A stretch of DNA of 5,569 nucleotides, taken from NCBI GenBank assembly GCA_043719475.1, contig JAYSTS010000175.1, forward strand, positions 1-5,569, given 5' to 3'. Source of the stretch: SYFY01 sp043719475. Its GTDB lineage: Bacteria > Pseudomonadota > Gammaproteobacteria > Pseudomonadales > Azotimanducaceae. The notes under the pieces were generated by a model. That model saw only the letters and a list, made by a program, of their open reading frames with translations, was not told the origin of the DNA and did not search any database. Position numbers and translations under genes: made by a program. Below are positions 1 to 5,569 of this stretch, piece after piece (the stretch's first letter is position 1; each line of letters begins with the position of its first letter).

Positions 1-519
1 AACCGATCGGCAGGTGGCTTTTCCATGATCGAATTGTTGGTGGCTGTGCTCATCATGGGCATCGGCGTGCTCGGTGTCACTGCACTGCAGATGGTCAGCC
101 TGCAAAACAACCGTGGAGCACTGCAGAGAGCCGAAGCGGTGCAACTTGCCTATGACATGATGGATCGGGTGCGAGCCAATCCGGCTGGCACACCACCTGG
201 CTCTGCCTACTCAGGTCTGGATCTGACTGATGGGCCACCGAATGCGACGAACTGCAACAACCAGAATTGCACGCAGGCGCAGATGGTGGATTTTGATCAG
301 GCGATATGGAAGTGCAGTCTCGGCAACTACCACACTCAGAACATCTGTCAGACGCTGCGTGCGGCAGGTGTTATTGCCGACGAAGATGATCAACCAGGGC
401 TTACTGCGGGTGATGGCAGCGTTGCTGTCGATGGCAATGGTGTCATCAACGTCACTGTGCAGTGGACGGAGCTGGCCACTCAGCAAGTTCGCACTATTAC
501 CATCAACAGTCAGAGCTGA
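1..519 (+). CDS. pilV: Type IV pilus minor pilin PilV (5'-partial)
   Basis: Minor pilin of the type IV pilus, known in other species to join PilW, PilX, FimU/PilE and PilY1 in the tip complex that primes pilus assembly. The reading frame is open to the first base of the window. The residues before the ATG at 25 read NRSAGGFS, so the class III prepilin site is GG|FSMIE, with cleavage after the glycine at 16-18 and the conserved Glu5 at 31-33. The ATG at 25 is therefore inside the cleavage motif and cannot be the start, which lies upstream of the window. A hydrophobic N-terminal helix follows (MIELLVAVLIMGIGVLGV), the typical PilV signature. Four cysteines (codons 85, 90, 105 and 116 counted from base 1) fall in the globular domain and could form disulfides. 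172 codons are visible. It ends 3 nt before pilW. Identification rests on the N-terminus and the gene order; the C-terminal domain is not distinctive. Confidence 0.93.
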   Translation, partial: NRSAGGFSMIELLVAVLIMGIGVLGVTALQMVSLQNNRGALQRAEAVQLAYDMMDRVRANPAGTPPGSAYSGLDLTDGPPNATNCNNQNCTQAQMVDFDQAIWKCSLGNYHTQNICQTLRAAGVIADEDDQPGLTAGDGSVAVDGNGVINVTVQWTELATQQVRTITINSQS

Positions 520-522
520 GCC

Positions 523-1632
523 ATGCCACGTCAATCCAGGTCTTCAACGCAGGGATTTTCGCTAATCGAGTTGATGCTGGCGCTCGCTCTGGGTGTAGTC
601 ATCACGTCCGGAATCGTGCAGCTTTTTGTCGGCAACAACCTGACGTACACAACGTTGCAAGGGCAGTCTCGATTGCAGGAAGGCGCTCGCTACGCACTTG
701 ATTTCGTTTCGGAAAGCGCACGCGCAGGTGGCTACTTCGGTTGTGATCCAGACCTGGACAAACGGTACACAACGCTGAACCAGGACCTTGAAAACACGTT
801 CGAGATGAACCTGATGCAGCCGCTGGCCGGTTTTGACTATGTCGGTGGTGGTGGCACGTCGATGACCGATTGGAGCCCGAGCGCTGCGGCGTTGCCGCGG
901 GTAGGCGCAGCGACGACCACGCCAGTACCGGCCAATGGGCTCAACTTTGGCAATATCGCGCCGCAGACCGATATCCTCGCCGTACGTCGAGTCGATCCAC
1001 CAGGCGAACGAATTTCTGCAATTGTGCAACCCGATGCCAATCCGGTGGTGATCGAAGATGATGGGAACGTCGCGTTTGCCGCCAATGAGTTTGCCGTCAT
1101 CAGCGACTGTGAGCAGGCGGCCGTGTTTCGAATCACTGGGGTGAATGATACCGGCGCCACGATTGAACTCGCTCGCGCTGAGAACACCGGTCCTGGGTCT
1201 GCGATCTTCCAGAATCGAGCAGCCGCCACGCTCTCCGAGCAGAATGTCGCTTATGGGGCCGCGACGAACTCGCAGGGTGCAACGGTTGCGCGCTTGTTTA
1301 CGGAGGTCTACTTCATCGCCAACAGTGCCAGCACCAACAATCGCGGCCAGACTCCGTTGTCCCTGTGGCGGAAGTCTGGAGCAGCCGCGCCCGTTGAACT
1401 GGTCGAGGGTATAGAGGATCTGCAACTGTGGTTTGGTATCGATTCAACGCCGAACGACAACATCAATGCACCAAATCGATATGACGATTTTGCGGCCACC
1501 AATCTGAACGATGTGGTGCGCACTCTACGCATACAGATCACGGCCAGCACCGTGGATGTGGTCGACCCGAATGCGACTCAACCGGTCAGACGTACCTTCA
1601 GCCAGACCATCTCGCTGCGAAATCAGGGTTAG
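523..1632 (+). CDS. pilW: Type IV pilus minor pilin PilW
   Basis: Minor pilin of the tip/priming complex, the counterpart of GspJ in type II secretion. The 369-residue protein has a short leader ending STQG, then FSLIELMLALALG, so the prepilin peptidase cuts between G11 and F12 and Glu5 of the mature protein is E16. Residues 12-36 form the hydrophobic helix. The following segment, with ARYALDF (55-61) and ARAGGYFGC (66-74), is a hallmark of the PilW family. The only cysteines are C74 and C196, which could form one disulfide in the globular domain. The long C-terminal region has the VEGIEDLQLWFGID and VRTLRIQI elements common in PilW proteins. The start is fixed by the correct leader length and lies 3 nt after the pilV stop (TGA-GCC-ATG). 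No clear Shine-Dalgarno is present, so translation is probably coupled to pilV. Length is usual for the family. Confidence 0.95.
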   Translation: MPRQSRSSTQGFSLIELMLALALGVVITSGIVQLFVGNNLTYTTLQGQSRLQEGARYALDFVSESARAGGYFGCDPDLDKRYTTLNQDLENTFEMNLMQPLAGFDYVGGGGTSMTDWSPSAAALPRVGAATTTPVPANGLNFGNIAPQTDILAVRRVDPPGERISAIVQPDANPVVIEDDGNVAFAANEFAVISDCEQAAVFRITGVNDTGATIELARAENTGPGSAIFQNRAAATLSEQNVAYGAATNSQGATVARLFTEVYFIANSASTNNRGQTPLSLWRKSGAAAPVELVEGIEDLQLWFGIDSTPNDNINAPNRYDDFAATNLNDVVRTLRIQITASTVDVVDPNATQPVRRTFSQTISLRNQG

Positions 1633-1635
1633 ACG

Positions 1636-2193
1636 ATGCAACTACCTGTACGTTCGATTGTTATAGCACCGGCTCGTCAGCAGGGGATTGTGCTGTTCAT
1701 CAGTCTGGTGCTGCTGTTGGTGCTAACCATCGCAGGCGTGTCTGCCGTGCAGACGACGACGCTTGAGGAGCGCATGGCACGTAACTCCCACGATTCGTTG
1801 ATCGCGTTTCAGGCGGCCGAAGCAGCGCTGCGACAAGCAGAAAACTGGATGGATGCGAATGTTGTTGGTACCGCTCTGTTTGATTCCGCAGGTGCAGGCG
1901 GCATGTGGTCAGCGGCGGAATTCGGTGAAGACGATCGGTGGACAGATGAAGCGGTATGGACTGGCGCGCAGACTGTTGCGGTGGCTGTCAATATGCCCGA
2001 TGTGGCCGCGCAACCACGTTACCTGATCGAATGGCTGGCGACGGTCCAGCGCTCCGAGAACTCGGTGATGATCCAGAGTTCTTATAGCAGCTTGTTTGAT
2101 CGCATTGAAGTTTTCCGTATCACCGCGCGCGGTGTTGGTGGGTCCGCCAACTCGCAGGTATTCCTGCAGAGCACGTACGGCATGGTGTTCTGA
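1636..2193 (+). CDS. pilX: Type IV pilus minor pilin PilX
   Basis: Minor pilin of the tip complex, the counterpart of GspK in type II secretion, and thought to link PilY1 to the pilus. In the 185-residue protein a 17-residue leader ends RQQG, and the hydrophobic helix starts IVLFISLVLLLVLTIAG, giving probable cleavage after G17. The mature position 5 is isoleucine (I22) where most pilins have Glu; lack of Glu5 is typical of this K-type class. The family block TTTLEERMARN (40-50) followed by AFQAAEAAL (57-65) is very characteristic of the PilX N-terminal domain. The C-terminus carries the usual RITARGVGG and LQSTYG elements (161-185). There are no cysteines. The ATG lies 3 nt after the pilW stop (TAG-ACG-ATG), with a weak AGGG at 1625-1628 as the only ribosome-binding candidate. 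It is followed by a 49-nt gap before the preferred pilY1 start. Confidence 0.95.
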   Translation: MQLPVRSIVIAPARQQGIVLFISLVLLLVLTIAGVSAVQTTTLEERMARNSHDSLIAFQAAEAALRQAENWMDANVVGTALFDSAGAGGMWSAAEFGEDDRWTDEAVWTGAQTVAVAVNMPDVAAQPRYLIEWLATVQRSENSVMIQSSYSSLFDRIEVFRITARGVGGSANSQVFLQSTYGMVF

Positions 2194-2231
2194 TTTAATT
2201 ATGAAAACACAGATGACAAACACACAAAGCC

Positions 2232-2237
2232 AGGAGA
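2232..2237 (+). promoter_or_regulatory. Shine-Dalgarno deciding the pilY1 start
   Basis: AGGAGA lies 5 nt before the ATG at 2243 and is the strongest ribosome-binding match in the window. It supports 2243 as the pilY1 start over the in-frame ATGs at 2201 and 2213, which have no comparable purine-rich site at the right spacing. It sits in the A-rich pilX-pilY1 gap (2194-2242), where I see no terminator hairpin and no convincing promoter, so pilY1 is probably on the same transcript as the minor pilins. Confidence 0.75.
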
Positions 2238-2242
2238 GAAAT

Positions 2243-5200
2243 ATGCAGTATCTGGCCCTTCGAAAGCTGGTACTGGCTGCCGCTTTGTCAGGCCTGGTGC
2301 CTGTTGCTTTGGCTGCCCCACCTGTCGCGAGCCCCTCAACTCAGACCTTGAGCGGGACAGGCTGGGTTGAGGATCGACCGGATTTTGAATTCCAGCTCAG
2401 TACTGTCTTCAGCGATGCAGATCCGGGCGACCAGCTTACCTACCGTCTGGTCAGTTCTAGCGGCACAACGTTATTTGATGTCGTTGTCGATACCTCCGAC
2501 GGCAAAGTTGATCTGGGTACGGAAGCAAATGCCAATGGCACCCAGGTTCTCGTTTTCGAAGCTCGCGATACGACAGCCGGTACCGCGACCTTCACGCTGA
2601 CCATCACACTGACTGGAGCCAACGATACGCCTGCAGCAGTCAATGATTCTGCGACCATGGCTGAGGTTGATCCGGGTGGTTCAGGCTCTGTGGTCATTGA
2701 TGTGATCAACAACGATGAACCGGGTGATCCGGTCACGCAGATCGTTCAGTATGGCCGCAACTGGCCGAGCGATCTTGATCCTCAGTTCCCGAATTCTTCG
2801 GAAAGCACGCCGACGACTCAGCACGATGAGTCCGGAATTCAGGTGACGATTCCCAACGGGACCATCGGATTGCGGCCGAATGGATCGTTGGAGTATTTCC
2901 CCAAACCAAACTTTTCTGGTGCGGACTTTTTCACGTATACGATACAGGATGCGGACAATCAGACGTCTACTGCCACAGTGAACATCACTGTTGTAAGTGA
3001 CGATGATCCGCCGCGCACGTGGTCCACCTACGAGTACACGGTAAATCAGGGCAGTTTCCTGAACATTGGCGCGGGCGGTGGTCTGCTGTCGCGCACGATA
3101 GACGATGATGGTGATACCGTTCAGGTATTCATCGTCACACCGCCATCAATTGGCAGCTTGAGTCTGAACAACACCACTGGAGCATTTACCTATACACCAC
3201 CACCAGCGTACGGCAACGCCGGCGATCCAGCGGTGACGTTTGTGGTGCAATATCGTGAACTTCCATCCGGTCGCGAAGACCCAAGTGCTCAGGCGACGAT
3301 CACCATTAATTTTGATCCGATCGACCCGCCGATTACCGGTGCAACCGCCAATCAGATCACGCAGTTGATGGCACTCGCGGATGTACCGCTGGAAGACGCG
3401 ATCAGCGCCGAGGCGAACGTTCTGGTGATCATGGACGACTCGGGCTCCATGGACTGGGCCATGGTGACACCTGGACAGGATAGCCTCTTCAGAATCAATA
3501 ACTCGGCGACCAAGCAGGCATCGGTTCCAGCCCGGTCCCGCAGCTACTTCTATTTAAACCAACTGGCAACGAATTCCTATGGCGGCAATTCGAACCTGCC
3601 GACGCAAGAAACGATCAACGGTAACAACAAGTTTACGAACAATGACTACGGCGTGTGGCGTGGCTGGAATCCGCAGTACAACACCATCTATTACGATCCG
3701 TTGGTATTCTACGAGCCGTGGATCGGCCTGAACCGAAATTCGGTCGACTTCGTACAATCCATACCCACTGCTGCGGTGCTTGATCCGTACGACGCCGTAG
3801 CGCAGACAGTGAATCTGACGGCCGAAAATCTGAGTTATACCTCATCCAGTGTCCCAACCACGTTCAACGATGGGGATGGGCTGGAGAGCGTGACCAACAA
3901 CAACGTCCATCTCGCGCATTACTACACAACGACGGCCCCGCTTGGCACTTTTCCAACCTTCAATCAGATGGGAATTCGTATCGATATCCGCGCCAACTAT
4001 ACGCTTAACAATGACACCGTACTGACGAGTTACCCAGGTGGCATTTCCCGGGTAGATTGCGCCGCTGACGATGGCAATCCGTTAACCTGCACTTACGCCC
4101 AGGAAATCCAGAACTTCGCCAATTGGTTCAGCTACTTCCGTCTCCGCGAGTACACTGCGAAGGCAGCCCTTGGGCGCGCGGTAGCCGGTGCCTCCAATCT
4201 TCGCATGGGTTATGGTGTACTCAATCAAACCACGCACCGGGAGCCACTGGATAGCCTTAATGCATCCTATCGGGTTGGCCAGAAACGCGAACTGCTCGAG
4301 AGGGTTTACTCCCTGAACTCCATCGGTGGCACACCGCTGCGCACCGCTCTGAATCGTGCTGGACGTACTTTTGAGTGTTTGAGCGACAATACCTTTGGCA
4401 CACCAGCGGCAACACCAGGTAGCGCAAATTGTCCTGTCCAGGCTGCGCCTGAAGGGGAATGTCAGGCAAATTTCACGCTGTTGTTTTCGGATGGCGAATG
4501 GAATGAAACGTTCACCAGTGCCAACGACGACAGTCAGACACCCTCCGACCCAAGTCCATCGGCGTTTGACGGCGGAAAATTTGCGGATGGATTTACCTCG
4601 ACGCTCGCGGATGTGGCGATGTATTACTACGAACGTGATCTGCATACCTCACTCGCAAATCGTGTGGCAACCACAACGCGTGACCAGCAGAATGCGCCGG
4701 CGGCAGCGTTTACCAACAACAGTGAAACGATGCATCAGCATATGAAAACATACACTGTGGGATTTGGATTGGTGGGAAATTTTACCGAGGCCAACCTGCC
4801 TGTAGACTATACAACTGCATTCGCGTGGCAAAATCCGACCTCGAGCAGTGCCGCGAAGATCGATGACATGCTGCACGCGGCAACCAATGGCCGAGGTCAG
4901 GGGCTGTCTGCCAACAATCCGGTTCTGCTTACCCAAGCCTTTCTATCGGCATTCGCAGAATTTTCCGACAGCACGATTTCAGTCTCCGCAGTAGCGTTCA
5001 ACTCAACCGCGTTGCGCGAAGACACAGTCGAATATCGCGGTTTTTTCAATCCGAAATTTCATACCGGTGATTTGCGATCGCTGCGCGTGAATTCAGCGAC
5101 AGGCATCGTTGATGCACTCAATCCGATCTGGCGGGCTTCGGTGCAGATGGATCAGATTCTGCCGGCAAACAGGGTGATTACCACCTATGATGACGTCACA

Positions 5201-5569
5201 GGTCTGGGCAAACCCTTCCTGTGGGCAAACCTCAACAATGATCAGAAAGCAGTCTTGAGCACAACCGAACTCGACTGGCTGCGTGGTATCCGTACGCAGG
5301 AAGAGCCAAATGGAATATTCAGGCAACGTCAGGGGGCGGAAGGTTTGTTGGGGGACATCGTTCACTCTGCGCCGGTTTTTGTCGGTGCGCCACGTGCGTT
5401 TCGACGAAATCAGGCTCCTTTCCCCATCGTTACGGGAGACATCTACTCCGACTTCGCCCAGGCCAAAAAGACCCGACAACGGGTAGTCTATGTGGCAGCC
5501 AACGATGGCATGTTGCACGGCTTTGACGCGGGGACAGGTAATTCCCATGGCACGGGTAACGAAGTATTT
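2243..5569 (+). CDS. pilY1: Type IV pilus tip protein PilY1 with cadherin-like N-terminal modules (3'-partial)
   Basis: Large secreted pilus-tip adhesin; in Pseudomonas and Neisseria homologues it promotes assembly and opposes retraction in a calcium-dependent way. The frame is open for 1109 codons to the window end. Residues 1-24 are a Sec signal peptide (n-region with R7 K8, hydrophobic core, probable cut after ALA24). Residues about 36-357 look like three cadherin-like/Ig-like beta-sandwich modules, an unusual addition. The vWA domain starts about 390 with the metal-site motif DDSGS (398-402). Other metal-site candidates are T697 in IGGTPL and D750 in LLFSDG. PilY1 family blocks include IYYDPLVFYEPW (482-493), FANWFSYFRLRE (625-636), TLADVAMYYYERDL (787-800) and MHQHMKTYTVGFG (830-842). 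The C-terminal propeller begins with LLGDIVHSAPVFVG (from 1035) and VYVAANDGMLHGFDAGTG (1082-1099). The propeller calcium loop is beyond the window. In-frame ATGs at 2201 and 2213 are alternative starts, but 2243 has the good Shine-Dalgarno. No frameshift or stop was seen. Confidence 0.95.
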   Translation, partial: MQYLALRKLVLAAALSGLVPVALAAPPVASPSTQTLSGTGWVEDRPDFEFQLSTVFSDADPGDQLTYRLVSSSGTTLFDVVVDTSDGKVDLGTEANANGTQVLVFEARDTTAGTATFTLTITLTGANDTPAAVNDSATMAEVDPGGSGSVVIDVINNDEPGDPVTQIVQYGRNWPSDLDPQFPNSSESTPTTQHDESGIQVTIPNGTIGLRPNGSLEYFPKPNFSGADFFTYTIQDADNQTSTATVNITVVSDDDPPRTWSTYEYTVNQGSFLNIGAGGGLLSRTIDDDGDTVQVFIVTPPSIGSLSLNNTTGAFTYTPPPAYGNAGDPAVTFVVQYRELPSGREDPSAQATITINFDPIDPPITGATANQITQLMALADVPLEDAISAEANVLVIMDDSGSMDWAMVTPGQDSLFRINNSATKQASVPARSRSYFYLNQLATNSYGGNSNLPTQETINGNNKFTNNDYGVWRGWNPQYNTIYYDPLVFYEPWIGLNRNSVDFVQSIPTAAVLDPYDAVAQTVNLTAENLSYTSSSVPTTFNDGDGLESVTNNNVHLAHYYTTTAPLGTFPTFNQMGIRIDIRANYTLNNDTVLTSYPGGISRVDCAADDGNPLTCTYAQEIQNFANWFSYFRLREYTAKAALGRAVAGASNLRMGYGVLNQTTHREPLDSLNASYRVGQKRELLERVYSLNSIGGTPLRTALNRAGRTFECLSDNTFGTPAATPGSANCPVQAAPEGECQANFTLLFSDGEWNETFTSANDDSQTPSDPSPSAFDGGKFADGFTSTLADVAMYYYERDLHTSLANRVATTTRDQQNAPAAAFTNNSETMHQHMKTYTVGFGLVGNFTEANLPVDYTTAFAWQNPTSSSAAKIDDMLHAATNGRGQGLSANNPVLLTQAFLSAFAEFSDSTISVSAVAFNSTALREDTVEYRGFFNPKFHTGDLRSLRVNSATGIVDALNPIWRASVQMDQILPANRVITTYDDVTGLGKPFLWANLNNDQKAVLSTTELDWLRGIRTQEEPNGIFRQRQGAEGLLGDIVHSAPVFVGAPRAFRRNQAPFPIVTGDIYSDFAQAKKTRQRVVYVAANDGMLHGFDAGTGNSHGTGNEVF

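Noticed and set aside
562..1425. Antisense open frame of 287 codons opposite pilW
   Set aside because: It lies wholly within pilW, whose pilin signatures are unmistakable. The translated product is rich in Arg, Cys and His with no recognisable domain, as expected from the reverse strand of a coding gene.
2194..2242. Possible promoter or terminator in the pilX-pilY1 gap
   Set aside because: No GC-rich hairpin with a T-run and no well-spaced -35/-10 pair is visible in 49 nt; the A-richness alone fits a ribosome landing region.
2367..2600. Short + strand open frame of 77 codons within the start of pilY1
   Set aside because: It is out of frame with pilY1 and entirely inside it; its composition is that of a shadow frame, and the pilY1 frame carries the signal peptide and domains.
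4082..4645. Antisense open frame of 187 codons opposite the pilY1 vWA region
   Set aside because: The opposite strand encodes conserved PilY1 blocks (FANWFSYFR, GGTPL, LLFSDG) over the same span; the reverse frame shows no domain, signal peptide or ribosome-binding site.
1918..5094. Seven GAATTC hexamers (1918, 2387, 2791, 2835, 3571, 3972, 5089), more than expected by chance
   Set aside because: All lie inside coding sequence, with irregular spacing and in different reading phases. No array, flanking conservation or regulatory context is visible, so this looks like chance plus codon use.

Overview
The window is a stretch of a type IV pilus (T4P) minor-pilin operon, read entirely from the + strand. 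In order it holds the end of pilV (5' end cut by the window edge), complete pilW, complete pilX, and the first 1109 codons of pilY1 (3' end cut by the window edge). This gene order is the classic fimU-pilV-pilW-pilX-pilY1-pilE arrangement of Gammaproteobacteria and some Betaproteobacteria. An unseen fimT/fimU-like gene upstream and pilE downstream would be expected. The moderate GC content and the protein signatures suit a gammaproteobacterium, but nothing here identifies a genus. There is no sign of a mobile element, CRISPR array, RNA gene or recent transfer.

Layout: pilV (1-519) and pilW (523-1632) are separated by 3 nt, and so are pilW and pilX (1636-2193), so translation is probably coupled. 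pilX is followed by the only real gap, 49 nt of A-rich sequence. It carries a good Shine-Dalgarno just before the preferred pilY1 start at 2243, and two weaker in-frame ATGs lie upstream at 2201 and 2213. No stretch over 300 bases lacks a gene.

How they work together: PilV, PilW and PilX are minor (pseudo)pilins cut by the prepilin peptidase. By analogy with characterised systems, they form the priming complex at the pilus tip together with PilY1. PilY1 is the large secreted tip adhesin and retraction regulator, with a von Willebrand A (vWA) domain followed by a C-terminal beta-propeller.

The main departure from the textbook operon is the architecture of this PilY1. About 340 residues containing what look like three tandem cadherin-like/Ig-like beta-sandwich modules lie between the signal peptide and the vWA domain. 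In standard PilY1 proteins the vWA-leading segment comes soon after the signal peptide. I see an accessory-domain variant of a known machine, not a wholly new system.
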